From: Amycolatopsis thermophila
Lineage (GTDB): Bacteria > Actinomycetota > Actinomycetes > Mycobacteriales > Pseudonocardiaceae
Assembly (NCBI RefSeq): GCF_030814215.1
Contig: NZ_JAUSUT010000001.1
Location: 558,001-622,000 of the forward strand
Length of the DNA stretch: 64,000 bases
Direction of reading: 5' to 3'
Shown here: piece after piece, positions 8,214 to 15,858 of the stretch
Layout of the letters: each line of letters opens with the position of its first letter
How positions within the stretch are numbered: the stretch's first letter is position 1
Notes under the pieces: model-generated
The model's database searches: none
What the model saw: only the letters and a program-made list of their open reading frames with translations
Told to the model about the DNA's origin: nothing
Program-made: the position numbers and the translations under genes

Positions 8214-8396
8214 ATGAGCGACACCAGGGCGACGTTGGCGGACTGGCCGGATTGCGAGACCGAGGGGTGCGACGGGAAGATCCTGCTGCGCCCGGAGGGC
8301 GAGAACAAGCGGACGAAGTGCGCCCGGTGCGAGATGGCCGGGCTCGCCCCGCGGACCGAGCTGCCGCCGCTGCCGGAGCCCTACGCGGCTAAGTGA
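8214..8396 (+). CDS. Small Zn-ribbon protein (60 aa)
   Basis: Two Cys pairs (CETEGC and CARC) separated by about 20 residues form a likely one-zinc ribbon. It is the last gene of the operon; its stop is 15 bp before a strong terminator. The start is preceded by GGAGGCACGAGGG. Unknown function. Confidence 0.75.
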   Translation: MSDTRATLADWPDCETEGCDGKILLRPEGENKRTKCARCEMAGLAPRTELPPLPEPYAAK

Positions 8397-8410
8397 CCAG
8401 CCAGCAGTGA

Positions 8411-8443
8411 AACGGCCCCGCACCGAGTTGGTGCGGGGCCGTT
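8411..8443 (+). terminator. Rho-independent terminator
   Basis: A 14-bp perfect stem (AACGGCCCCGCACC / GGTGCGGGGCCGTT) with a 5-nt loop is followed by TTCG. It ends the plus-strand operon. Confidence 0.85.
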
Positions 8444-8658
8444 TTCGTGTCGGCACCCCAGCCGCACGCCTGTAGGGAAGCGGCCCCCGCGCCGGTCCCC
8501 GGCCGGAGGAGCGCGCGCGGCGGCCGCTTGCCGTCCGGCCTCCCACGGCCCCTGGGACCAGCCAGGACTGGTAGGCGTGTCCCCAGCTTCGTCGCCTGCG
8601 CAGGGCGACCCTGTTTCCGGGTGTTGCGGCGGCTGCTGCGCCGGCCGCCGCACCGGAG
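8444..8658. other. Gene-free GC-rich spacer
   Basis: No convincing ORF on either strand. It contains AAGCGGCC...GGCCGCTT arms that could pair over about 50 nt, and lies directly downstream of the tRNA-Cys gene (minus strand). It could be a structured tRNA trailer, a small RNA or nothing. Confidence 0.35.
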
Positions 8659-8729
8659 AGGTGATGGCGGGAATCGAACCCGCGTGGACGGCTTTGCAGG
8701 CCGTTGCCTAGCCACTCGGCCACACCACC
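8659..8729 (-). tRNA. tRNA-Cys (GCA)
   Basis: Read on the minus strand this is a 71-nt cloverleaf. The acceptor GGTGGTG pairs with CATCACC (one G-U), the anticodon loop is CTGCAAA (anticodon GCA), the T arm is GCGGGTTCGATTCCCGC and the discriminator base is T, as required for tRNA-Cys. CCA is not encoded. A tRNA inside an early phage region is plausible; it could also mark an old insertion site. Confidence 0.93.
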
Positions 8730-8755
8730 TGGCGCGCTGTTGCGCGCCGTCGAGC

Positions 8756-9076
8756 CTACGCGTCAGCGCCGAACGCGGAGTCCCTGGCGCGCCGGAGCGC
8801 GCGGATCATGCGGTTGCAGCCATCACGGTCGAGGGTGATGGCGAACCCGGTGCAAGGCTCGCCGTGGTCCAGGCCCCACAGGGTCTCGCCGGTGTTGCCC
8901 TCCGCGCTGATGCGCCGCTCGGGGAATCGGGCTGGGCTGTCAGGGTCTTCGGTCATGACCTGGACGTATCCGGGTTCCGGGTCGTGGTAGGCGTGCGCGG
9001 TGTTGCCCGCGGGCTTCCAGATCACCTGGGCGCGGTTGTGCTGGCCGTCGATGCCTTGGATGTTCTCGTGCGGCAT
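8756..9076 (-). CDS. Hypothetical protein (106 aa)
   Basis: The start at 9076 is chosen because GGAGGGGGGCGGC precedes it; the frame continues upstream to 9109. The N-terminal part is beta-rich (QVIWKPAGNTAHAY...GYVQVMTE); the C-terminus is a helix (RMIRALRRARDSAFG). No family recognised. The gene faces the tRNA and is divergent from the 9230 gene. Confidence 0.75.
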   Translation of the reverse strand: MPHENIQGIDGQHNRAQVIWKPAGNTAHAYHDPEPGYVQVMTEDPDSPARFPERRISAEGNTGETLWGLDHGEPCTGFAITLDRDGCNRMIRALRRARDSAFGADA

Positions 9077-9174
9077 GATGCCGCCCCCCTCCAGTTGTTC
9101 TCCCATCACGGGGTCCCATCGCGGGACGGGTTGATGCTACGCCCGCCGACACGTGAGATCGCAACACTGGCGGG

Positions 9175-9180
9175 TATAGT
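9175..9180 (+). promoter_or_regulatory. TATAGT-family promoter
   Basis: GGGTATAGTCGTGTACA, one of nine copies of this element in the window. TATAGT would be the -10 box; the -35 is poor. It lies 50 bp before the 9230 gene. Confidence 0.6.
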
Positions 9181-9229
9181 CGTGTACAACTAGATCTCTG
9201 CTCACTGACACGACCACCGGGAGGTGTCG

Positions 9230-9358
9230 ATGCTGCGCATACTGGGCCAGCTCCTCGACGAACTGGCCGACCGCGCCGACGAGGACGCGGCGATGTTCCG
9301 CCGCGCCGCGGGCTGGCTCACCGAGATCGACCGCAAGGCCAATCGGAAGCCCGCATGA
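9230..9358 (+). CDS. Small helical protein (42 aa)
   Basis: ATG after CCGGGAGGTGTCG. The short acidic helix (ILGQLLDELADRADEDAAMF) ends in a basic tail. Its stop overlaps the start of the LuxR-type gene (ATGA), so the two are co-translated from the TATAGT promoter at 9175. It may be a small partner of the regulator. Confidence 0.7.
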   Translation: MLRILGQLLDELADRADEDAAMFRRAAGWLTEIDRKANRKPA

Positions 9359-9723
9359 CCAGCATGGAACTGAACGAACGGGACGTGTTCGCTGCGATCC
9401 TGCCGGCCGAGCTGCGCGAGGACTTCGCGTTCTGGCTGCGGACACGCGCGCATTCGATGGGCGAGATGCCCAGCGACAGCAACGTAAAGACCTACCTCGC
9501 CCGCCCCACCATCACGGCCGTGCGCGACGAGAGTTTGACGCCGCGGGAGCTGCAGGTGCTCCGCGGGATCGCCGACGGCAAAACAGATCGGACGATAGGC
9601 CGCGAGCTGTACCTGTCCGCGGACACGGTGAAGGCCACAGCGGCGCGGATATACCGCAAGCTGGGAGTGGCGAACCGCACGGAGGCCGCGGTCGCGGCGG
9701 TGCGGCGACGGTTGATTCCGTAG
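9355..9723 (+). CDS. LuxR-family DNA-binding regulator (122 aa)
   Basis: The C-terminal 65 residues form a clear GerE/LuxR helix-turn-helix: LTPRELQVLRGIADGKTDR, REL, SADTVKATAARIYRKLGVANRTEA. The N-terminal part is too short for a receiver or ligand domain, so it is a stand-alone DNA-binding protein. It belongs to a two-gene operon led by the 9230 gene. It probably controls part of the element or host; target unknown. Confidence 0.9.
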   Translation: MTSMELNERDVFAAILPAELREDFAFWLRTRAHSMGEMPSDSNVKTYLARPTITAVRDESLTPRELQVLRGIADGKTDRTIGRELYLSADTVKATAARIYRKLGVANRTEAAVAAVRRRLIP

Positions 9724-9752
9724 CAACCCTTCTCTACCGCAACAGTCGCGGG

Positions 9753-9765
9753 TATAGTCGTTTAC
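9753..9765 (+). promoter_or_regulatory. TATAGT promoter, leaderless
   Basis: TATAGT at 9753-9758 is followed by CGTTTAC and then the ATG at 9766: exactly 7 nt between -10 box and start codon, so transcription should begin at or next to the A of ATG. Confidence 0.7.
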
Positions 9766-10011
9766 ATGCCGCATCGTTGGATCGACGACACCGCACCGCA
9801 CGAACTTCACGCCGCCGTCACCCATGCCGGCCCCGTCACGGTGCGCCGCGCCTACTTCGCCGACGGCACCGGCGCGGTCTCGATGCAACACCACTGCACC
9901 GGCCACGTGCGCGGCGTACGGACCCCGACGCACCGCGCGGCGCGGGAGCTCGCCGAACAGTTCGCCGATCGCGTCGCCAGCCGCCTGCCCGAACCCGCAG
10001 ACGCGGCATAG
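9766..10011 (+). CDS. Hypothetical protein (81 aa), predicted leaderless
   Basis: The start codon lies 7 nt after a TATAGT -10 box and has no ribosome site, so the mRNA is predicted leaderless. The protein contains HHCTGHV in the middle and ends with a helix (RAARELAEQFADRVASRL). It may be a small regulator, by analogy with the other leaderless genes here, but no HTH can be seen. Confidence 0.75.
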   Translation: MPHRWIDDTAPHELHAAVTHAGPVTVRRAYFADGTGAVSMQHHCTGHVRGVRTPTHRAARELAEQFADRVASRLPEPADAA

Positions 10012-10056
10012 ACCGCCGGCCGGGGCGCGGTGACCGCCCCTTCGCCCCGGCCGGTC
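10011..10056 (+). terminator. Intergenic GC hairpin
   Basis: GACC(GCC)GGCCGGGGCG pairs with CGCCCCGGCCGGTC directly after the stop of the 9766 gene. There is no T tract, so it may be an RNA-stability or processing hairpin and not a terminator. Confidence 0.4.
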
Positions 10057-10088
10057 TCCAATCGACCCACCACACGCCCTGGGGAATC

Positions 10089-10289
10089 ATGTCCGCAGAC
10101 CGCGACAGCCTCGCTCGCCACCGCGCCTACAGCCTGCTGATGATCACCGTCCTCCTGCTGACGGCGGCGCTGCTGCTGATGCTGATCACCCCTGCCGCGC
10201 CTGGTGTCACGTTCGGCACCGCCGTTGCTGCCGGGGCTGCGCTCGTCACCGCCGCCACCGTGCGCCCGAGGGGCGGCGGTCGCAGATGA
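10089..10289 (+). CDS. Two-helix membrane protein (66 aa)
   Basis: Two hydrophobic segments (about residues 15-35 and 40-58) follow a charged start; the tail is basic (VRPRGGGRR). The ATG follows GGGGAATC. The stop overlaps the start of the hydrolase-like membrane gene (GATGATGG). Confidence 0.75.
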   Translation: MSADRDSLARHRAYSLLMITVLLLTAALLLMLITPAAPGVTFGTAVAAGAALVTAATVRPRGGGRR

Positions 10290-11068
10290 TGGGCCGCACC
10301 CACGCGCTCACCGGCTGGTGCGCCGGGTTAGCGCTCGCGCCCGCGCTCGGCGCCGGTTCGCTGCATGAGGCCGTGGTGTTCGGCGCCACGACCGCCGGGT
10401 TCGCACTCCTGCCGGACCTCGACCACCCGGAGGCACGCGCATCACGGTCCCTCGGCCCCATCACCGGCGGCGCGTCGTGGGCGCTGCGCGCCGCCTCGAG
10501 CGTGCTGTACCGGGCGACGATGGGGCCGCGCGACGAGCAGTGGCGCACCGGCGAGCACCGGCACCTCTCGCACACCGTGCTATTCGCCGTCGCGCTCGGG
10601 TTCGCCACCGCCGCGGCCACCGCTGTCGGGGGCGCGGCCGTCGTCGGGGTAGTGGTGTGGTTCGCGCTCCTGCTCGCCGCTGGGGCGCTCGGCCGGTGGA
10701 TCTGGTTGGTCGGGGGCGGTGCCGCGGTAGTGTGGCTCGCCCAGGCCGGCGGTGACGTCGCAGGCCAGCTCGACCAGCTCGCCGGGTCGCTCGGGATCGC
10801 CGTCACTGTTGGGTGCTTCGTGCACTGCCTGGGGGACGCGCTCACCGAGTCCGGGTGCCCGTTCCTGTTCCCCATACCGATCCGCGGCGAGACCTGGTAC
10901 GAGATCCGACCCCCGGCGTTCCTGCGGTTCCACACCGGCTCCGCGTTCGAGGAGAACATCGTGTTCTCCGTGTTCGCAGTGCTCGGGATCGTGCTGGTGC
11001 CCGGGGTGTGGCCCGTACTCACCGAGATCTACACCAACGTCGGGAACACCGTGGAGGCCCTGTCATGA
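10286..11068 (+). CDS. YdjM-like membrane-bound metal-dependent hydrolase
   Basis: A 260-residue multi-pass membrane protein with the motifs of the YdjM/DUF457 group: THALTGW near the start, LLPDLDHPEA (about residues 41-50) and HRHLSHTVLF (about 90). The conserved His/Asp residues in these motifs would bind metal on one face of the membrane. The family is known from bacterial and phage genomes, and its substrate is not firmly established. It lies in a four-gene membrane-protein cluster with the 10089 and 11065 genes. Confidence 0.85.
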   Translation: MMGRTHALTGWCAGLALAPALGAGSLHEAVVFGATTAGFALLPDLDHPEARASRSLGPITGGASWALRAASSVLYRATMGPRDEQWRTGEHRHLSHTVLFAVALGFATAAATAVGGAAVVGVVVWFALLLAAGALGRWIWLVGGGAAVVWLAQAGGDVAGQLDQLAGSLGIAVTVGCFVHCLGDALTESGCPFLFPIPIRGETWYEIRPPAFLRFHTGSAFEENIVFSVFAVLGIVLVPGVWPVLTEIYTNVGNTVEALS

Positions 11069-11328
11069 CGTGGATCGACTGGGCATTCATCATCATGGTT
11101 CTGGCCGCGCTGATCGCGTTCGTCCTGTTCAAACACGTCGAGGACCGGCGTAGCGCTCGCGCCCGGGCCGAGCTGGCGGCCGCGGTGCGACGCGAGTTCA
11201 CCTGCCACGCCTCGACTGTGCGCGGCGGCCGGCACACGATCTGCGGGGCACGGCTGCCGTGGCCGGGTCAGCCCTGCCCAGCCGGTCACCTCCACACCGA
11301 CAACCCGCCCGGGAGCGACGCCGCCTGA
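11065..11328 (+). CDS. Small membrane protein (87 aa)
   Basis: One membrane helix (residues 5-22) is followed by a charged segment and two Cys pairs with His (FTCHAS, HTICGARLPW, PCPAGH), a possible Zn ribbon. The ATG overlaps the previous stop (TCATGA). Confidence 0.75.
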   Translation: MTWIDWAFIIMVLAALIAFVLFKHVEDRRSARARAELAAAVRREFTCHASTVRGGRHTICGARLPWPGQPCPAGHLHTDNPPGSDAA

Positions 11329-11346
11329 TCAACAACGCCCGGCCGC

Positions 11347-11700
11347 TCACCGTGGCCGGTGGCGCGCCTTGCGCTGCTCCAGGCCCATCGCGCGGAGCAG
11401 GTTCAGCGCGGCGCGGCGGATGTCTCGCCCGTCGCCGTGGCCGCCGATCACCCACAGCAGCTCCGCCAGCGCGACGCCGGCGTCCTTCTGCAGCCGGTCG
11501 AGGTAGCGCGCGATCTCTGGTGCCCAGCGGCCGTGCAGGGTGGCGACGGGTTCACCGTCGGCGAACTGCTCACGGAGCACGATGTCGCCGCGGTCGGTGT
11601 GCTCGACGACCAGGAACGGCAGGCGCCCGGAGATCTTGCGCCACTGGTCGGCGAGTTCAGCGATGCGCGCGCGTTCGGCGCGGCCCTGGTCGTCACCCAC
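11347..11700 (-). CDS. Hypothetical protein under a putative SOS box (117 aa)
   Basis: A mostly helical protein with a central beta segment (GDIVLREQFADGEPVATL) and a C-terminal helix ending RKARHRPR. A near-perfect LexA box is 9 bp upstream of the start, so DNA-damage induction is likely. No family recognised. It converges with the 11065 gene. Confidence 0.75.
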   Translation of the reverse strand: MGDDQGRAERARIAELADQWRKISGRLPFLVVEHTDRGDIVLREQFADGEPVATLHGRWAPEIARYLDRLQKDAGVALAELLWVIGGHGDGRDIRRAALNLLRAMGLEQRKARHRPR

Positions 11701-11708
11701 CCCTTGAG

Positions 11709-11724
11709 TAGAACATGTGTTCGA
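11709..11724. promoter_or_regulatory. LexA (SOS) box
   Basis: TAGAACATGTGTTCGA differs at one position from the actinobacterial consensus TCGAAC-N4-GTTCGA. It precedes the 11347-11700 gene. Confidence 0.7.
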
Positions 11725-11754
11725 CTTGATCGCCAGATGGGTGGGAGCGAGCTG

Positions 11755-12402
11755 TCAGCCGGCCGCGCCTGCTCCCTCGCGGCGCTCGCGGCGAGCCTGT
11801 CGTCGGGCCTCTAACCGGGCCGGGGCTTGGTAGACCTCCTCAAGCACCTCGCCCATGAGCTCGAGAATCTCGGCCGACTCTTCCTCGAATACCGGCTCGA
11901 CGAAATCTCCGTGGGCCATGTCGTTGCCCAAGAACCGAACCTCGTGGGCCTGTTCCCGCACCAACTCGCGAATGAGACCGCGGGTGTGCAGCTCGTTGAT
12001 CTTGCTGTCCAGATTCCCGCCGGTAATGCCCTTGTCCTTTGCGGTCGCCTCGATCACGGAGCGGGCGAGCAACACCGCGGATCGGAACGATCCGATGCTG
12101 TGGTCGGCGTGAGCCTCTGAGGCGGCGCTTGCGATATGGTCCGGAACGTCCGGAAAGTCGCGGCCGATCGGGTGTCTCGGTAGCCAGATGACCGGGATCT
12201 CTCCGCGATGCATCTGCGCGAGAATCGACCTACCGACACCGGAGTTTGTGAACTTTTGTGCCGTCCGCGCGATGGAGAGCTGGCCGCATTCGTCGCAGGC
12301 AAAGACCGCACTCCACGTATCGTCTACAGCCCGCCTTGCCTCATCGCCGCGAGGCGTCTGGTGGGCCGAAACGCCGCAATGCCAACACACCCGGTTTGCC
12401 AT
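11755..12402 (-). CDS. DUF4145-domain protein with N-terminal Zn ribbon
   Basis: The N-terminus has two Cys pairs (CWHCG, ACDECG) and the C-terminal 100 residues match DUF4145: SFRSAVLLARSVIEATAKDKG, LDSKINELHTRGLI, LREQAHEVRFLGNDMAHG. DUF4145 often accompanies restriction and other defence proteins, and its conserved RN-like and HG residues recall HEPN domains. The start MANRVCWHCG at 12402 is preferred to the longer frame to 12441. Together with its neighbours it looks like accessory cargo. Confidence 0.85.
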   Translation of the reverse strand: MANRVCWHCGVSAHQTPRGDEARRAVDDTWSAVFACDECGQLSIARTAQKFTNSGVGRSILAQMHRGEIPVIWLPRHPIGRDFPDVPDHIASAASEAHADHSIGSFRSAVLLARSVIEATAKDKGITGGNLDSKINELHTRGLIRELVREQAHEVRFLGNDMAHGDFVEPVFEEESAEILELMGEVLEEVYQAPARLEARRQARRERREGAGAAG

Positions 12403-12472
12403 CCGCAGGATCTTAGCGGGGACGTACGACGGTGCCCGCATGCCGGACCCACTGCGCGGGCAGGACTAGACA

Positions 12473-12526
12473 CGAGAAAGCCCCAGCGGGGTTGGTATCC
12501 ATCCCGGCCCGCTGGGGCTCTCTCGT
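12473..12526. terminator. Bidirectional terminator hairpin
   Basis: GAGAAAGCCCCAGCGGG pairs with CCCGCTGGGGCTCTCTC around a 15-nt loop. It separates the DUF4145 gene from the TerD-domain gene. Confidence 0.75.
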
Positions 12527-12629
12527 CGTCAATGGCTGGAGGAGTGGAGAGGGCTACAGTCACATCCGAAGTGTTTGAGAAGGAAGTCCTCTCGATGCCT
12601 CCGTGAACCATTGTAGCGCAACAGTTTCG

Positions 12630-14783
12630 CTACTCCGGGATCAGGTCCGCCAGGTTGTCCACCGTGATCACCCGCGTCGACTCAGGCAGCCCCTCCGGCC
12701 GCTCCCAGCCGATGAAGGTGACCGGGCCGTCGACGTGCTGCCCGTGCCACGGCTCCACCTTGGAGTGCTGGCCGGCCATGCCGATCAGGTAGCCGACGTT
12801 CAGGTACTCGCGGTCGATGATGCCGCGCGCCAGCGTCCCGGCGGTGGCCCTGGTGTGCTCAACCTGGTTGAGCTGGGCCCGGCCGCTGGTGTAGAGGTGC
12901 AGCCACTTGGCCCACCACGCGCCGTCGTCGTCGCGCAGGAACAGCACTGGGAACGCGACCCGGCCGCGGCCGGTCAGGTCGGACTTCGCGCGCACTGTGC
13001 GGGGCTCGTAGGGCTGGCCCTTCTGGGCGCGGTCGCGGGTCATGTACCCGAAGAACGCCTCCGCGGCCTTGATGAACGACTCCCCGGCGAACAGGAGCAC
13101 CTGCGGCATCACGTACCGGGCGTCGACGCTGCCGTGGGGGACGTCGATGATCTCGGTGGCGCCGTCGCGGGCGTCGGTGATGTCGCCGGAGTGCACGATC
13201 TCCCCGTGCCGAAGCGCGGTGTAGGAGACGTGCCCGGCCTCGCGGAACCCGTCGGCGTACAGCTGCACGGACAGGTCGTAGTCGGTGCGGCGCTCGTTCT
13301 GCCGCCAGTGGATGAAGAACGACAGCACGTCCCCGCTGATGCGCTGCATGGAGCCGCGGGGCACGACGCCCATGCCGCGTGGGGCGGTCTTGCCGGACAG
13401 TGGGAGCGCGATCCGCAGGAAATCGGGGTCGAACAGCACGGTGCCCTCCACCCGGTCGGCGAGGCGGGCGGTGATCTCGCTGTCGATGGCGGCGCACAGC
13501 TCGTGCACGAGGCCGTGCGGCAGCGGCAGGCGGTTGTCCTCGGTGACCCAGGCCTTGCCCTTGCGGTTGGTGAACACCCGGGGCGTGCCGTCGCGCTCCG
13601 CGACCCGGTTGATCAGGTGCTCACGCACCGACAGCAGCACCCGCGCCGACACCTTGCCGCGGACGGCGTGCACGGCGTCCAGGATCGCGCTGTGCGCGTC
13701 CGGCCCCGCCGCGCGGGCAACCCGGTCCAGGGAGCGCATCAACAGCCCCGGCGCGGCCTGCAGGACCCGCACGGCGCCTGGCACGTCCCCGACGCCGAGG
13801 GCGGCGTCGACGCGGGCAGCGATCGACGGCACGTAGTCATCGCCGCGAGCGACGGTGAACACCCGGGCGGCGTTTGGGTACCGGTCCGCGTAGTCCTCGG
13901 CGTGGAGCCCGCCGGCCAGCCGCACCCAGGCGCGGGCGTGGGCCTTGACGTCGCCCAGCTTGGCGGGATTGGCGGCGACCGTGTCGAGCGCGGCGAGCAG
14001 CGCGCGCCGGTCTTTCCGGGACAGGCCGCGGAACCGAGTCGCGGTCTCGAGCGTGACGTCCCCGCCGGACAGCGCCGCGGCGAGCCGGAGCACGTCGGTC
14101 ACGGTGTCCACCAGCAGCGGCCGGTGGTGGGCGAACCGCACCCGGTTGATGACCGCGCGGTTCTCGCGCGCGGGGATCGTGTCGGGCTGGGTGTTGTCGG
14201 CGCAGAACACGGCCAGGGTCTCGAACAGGGCGCGGTCGTGCTCCGGCAGCGGCACCGTGGAGGAGGCGAGCTGCAGGTAGAGGCGGTGGGCTTCATCCTG
14301 CAACGTGCCGCCGAGGTGCAGCACCGTGACCCTGTCGCCCGCGGCGGCGATCAGCTCTTCGTGGGCGGCCAGCATCTCGTAGTAGGTGTGCTGGTACCGG
14401 CCGTACGTGGGCAGGTCCACCAGGTTGATGGTGCCGAAGCTGGACAGCGTCACCTGCCCGTCGGCGGGGGCGAGCTGGCCGAGGCACTGGAGCCAGAACG
14501 TGATGGTGTCCGGCACGCCCTGCGGGAACCGCTTGAAGTACACGTTGTGCTGGACGTGGTCGCCGGCCAGTTCGCGCACGGCGCCGAGCACCGACACGCC
14601 GAGGTCGATCACCACGCCCGGGGACATGGCGGACAGCTGCCGCAGCAGCTCGCCGGACAGCTTGAATCCGACGTCCATGAGGGCGGCGTCGAGCTGGCGG
14701 GCGACGGTGGCGCCGTCTCCGGAGGGGCCGGTCGGGATCGGCACCCGCTTGGTGCGCTGCACGAGCAGCGTGGTCAACGACAT
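12630..14783 (-). CDS. Large TerD-domain protein (717 aa)
   Basis: The start MSLTTLLVQR at 14783 has an AGGGGGAACC site; the frame is open to 14819. The C-terminal third (about residues 490-620) matches the TerD beta-sandwich as found in large actinobacterial proteins of the SCO0854/MXAN_6230 type: DYDLSVQLYADG, VHSGDITDARDGATE, YVMPQVLLFAGESF, AFFGYMTRD. The N-terminal 450 residues are helical and lack recognisable catalytic motifs. TerD proteins bind calcium and belong to stress or tellurite systems; the exact role of this large form is not known. It is monocistronic and lies in accessory DNA between hairpins. Codon usage matches the surroundings. Confidence 0.85.
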   Translation of the reverse strand: MSLTTLLVQRTKRVPIPTGPSGDGATVARQLDAALMDVGFKLSGELLRQLSAMSPGVVIDLGVSVLGAVRELAGDHVQHNVYFKRFPQGVPDTITFWLQCLGQLAPADGQVTLSSFGTINLVDLPTYGRYQHTYYEMLAAHEELIAAAGDRVTVLHLGGTLQDEAHRLYLQLASSTVPLPEHDRALFETLAVFCADNTQPDTIPARENRAVINRVRFAHHRPLLVDTVTDVLRLAAALSGGDVTLETATRFRGLSRKDRRALLAALDTVAANPAKLGDVKAHARAWVRLAGGLHAEDYADRYPNAARVFTVARGDDYVPSIAARVDAALGVGDVPGAVRVLQAAPGLLMRSLDRVARAAGPDAHSAILDAVHAVRGKVSARVLLSVREHLINRVAERDGTPRVFTNRKGKAWVTEDNRLPLPHGLVHELCAAIDSEITARLADRVEGTVLFDPDFLRIALPLSGKTAPRGMGVVPRGSMQRISGDVLSFFIHWRQNERRTDYDLSVQLYADGFREAGHVSYTALRHGEIVHSGDITDARDGATEIIDVPHGSVDARYVMPQVLLFAGESFIKAAEAFFGYMTRDRAQKGQPYEPRTVRAKSDLTGRGRVAFPVLFLRDDDGAWWAKWLHLYTSGRAQLNQVEHTRATAGTLARGIIDREYLNVGYLIGMAGQHSKVEPWHGQHVDGPVTFIGWERPEGLPESTRVITVDNLADLIPE

Positions 14784-14891
14784 GTGGTTCCCCCTAGCTG
14801 TTGCGGTTGATCGTGCCATTCCCGGCGGGGCTGGCCGAAACGGTTATGCGTGGGCGGTGGTGTGCGCGTCCTCGCGGCGCAGGCTTCCGGG

Positions 14892-15077
14892 TCAGGGCAG
14901 GAGGGTCCAGTGCCCGGCGGGGAGCTGGGCGCGGACGTCGGCGTAGTAGCCGGTGGCATCGTGCTGGCGGGTGCCGTCGGTGAAGATCCAGGAGCCGTAG
15001 CCCTGGGGCTGTTTGCCGTGGGTGTCGATGTAGTCGCTGGTGTCGACGGTGCGGCGGCGGGCGCGGTTGGTGTTCAT
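14892..15077 (-). CDS. Small hypothetical protein (61 aa)
   Basis: The ATG at 15077 follows CCGGGGGTAACC and lies just downstream of a TTGCCG-17-TAAGGT promoter. The protein is rich in Tyr, Arg and Asp with the segment GYGSWIFTDG. No family recognised. Confidence 0.7.
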   Translation of the reverse strand: MNTNRARRRTVDTSDYIDTHGKQPQGYGSWIFTDGTRQHDATGYYADVRAQLPAGHWTLLP

Positions 15078-15114
15078 GGTTACCCCCGGTGGTGTTGTGG
15101 TCCGTACCCCATGA

Positions 15115-15143
15115 ACCTTACACAAGTTGCGCAACTGCGGCAA
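15115..15143 (-). promoter_or_regulatory. Promoter with GTTGCGCAAC palindrome
   Basis: TTGCCG (15138-15143) and TAAGGT (15115-15120) are 17 bp apart on the minus strand. The spacer contains the perfect 12-bp palindrome AGTTGCGCAACT (15125-15136). It drives the 14892-15077 gene. Confidence 0.75.
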
Positions 15144-15316
15144 TTCAGTGCGACCGGTCCATGAGAGGGCGCGCACCACACCGCTCATCCCCACCGGGTT
15201 TTCCGGGTCGATCGCCGCTCCCCCTCACTGCTGTTGCGTTTCGCGGTCGGGCTCGGATGGCACCCGAACCGGCCGCGGGCGTGGCAGTCCGGGCAGCTGC
15301 ACACCGAGTACGACGG

Positions 15317-15727
15317 GTGAATCGCGCCAGCAACGCCGCCCGCGTCGCCGACCGGCACATGAAGATCATGTCTCGCTACGAGGACGCCGGGGTGTGCCCG
15401 TCCTGCCGGGAGCCGGTGACGCAGCGGCAGAAGTCGTTGACGTTCCACACGAACCTGGAGATCTCGGGCGGCCCGCCGGTGACATTCCACGTTGGCCGCG
15501 GCGGGTGCCGCCGCGATGCCGCCCGCCACGAGGAGCGGTGGGTTGCGGCGGACCCGAAGCGCCGCAAGACCACGCTCTCGTGCACCGGGCACGTCACGAA
15601 CCACAACGACGGCACCTACGACTGCCCCCAGCTCGGCGACTGCCCGGGCCCTGCGTTCGCGGCCTCGGTGCGGGCGGTGCGGTCCTCCCAGAGGTGCGAC
15701 AGGCCGGCATCACGTGCGACGTTGTAG
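15317..15727 (+). CDS. Zn-ribbon-like protein, end uncertain
   Basis: The central part has Cys pairs (CPSC, CTGHV, DCPQLGDCPG) typical of small zinc proteins. The GTG at 15317 overlaps a short upstream frame's stop, with no good ribosome site. The last 35 codons run antisense over a likely HTH gene (15616-15858), so the true end or frame may differ. Confidence is low that the annotation is exact. Confidence 0.45.
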   Translation: MNRASNAARVADRHMKIMSRYEDAGVCPSCREPVTQRQKSLTFHTNLEISGGPPVTFHVGRGGCRRDAARHEERWVAADPKRRKTTLSCTGHVTNHNDGTYDCPQLGDCPGPAFAASVRAVRSSQRCDRPASRATL

Positions 15728-15858
15728 ATCGTGCCCTTCGACACGCCAAACTGCTCGGCGAGCGCCCGGTGTGAGGGCGGGCCGTCGTCGGCGAGGATCG
15801 CGGCGCGCTGGTCTTCGGGGATGGTGGGCACGTCCGCAGCGTGCGCGGGTCGTGTCAC
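15616..15858 (-). CDS. Small HTH protein (80 aa)
   Basis: The GTG start overlaps the stop of the upstream gene (GTGA). The middle holds a helix-turn-helix of the resolvase/sigma-like kind: IPEDQRAAILADDG, RALAEQFGVSKGTIYNVARDAGL. It would bind DNA, target unknown. Overlaps the plus-strand 15317 gene at the 3' ends. Confidence 0.65.
   Translation of the reverse strand: MTRPAHAADVPTIPEDQRAAILADDGPPSHRALAEQFGVSKGTIYNVARDAGLSHLWEDRTARTEAANAGPGQSPSWGQS

Noticed and set aside
12603-14810. 735-codon plus-strand ORF opposite the TerD gene
   Set aside because: It is the mirror of the real gene. Its translation is low-complexity Gly/Val/His/Arg-rich and it has no ribosome site.
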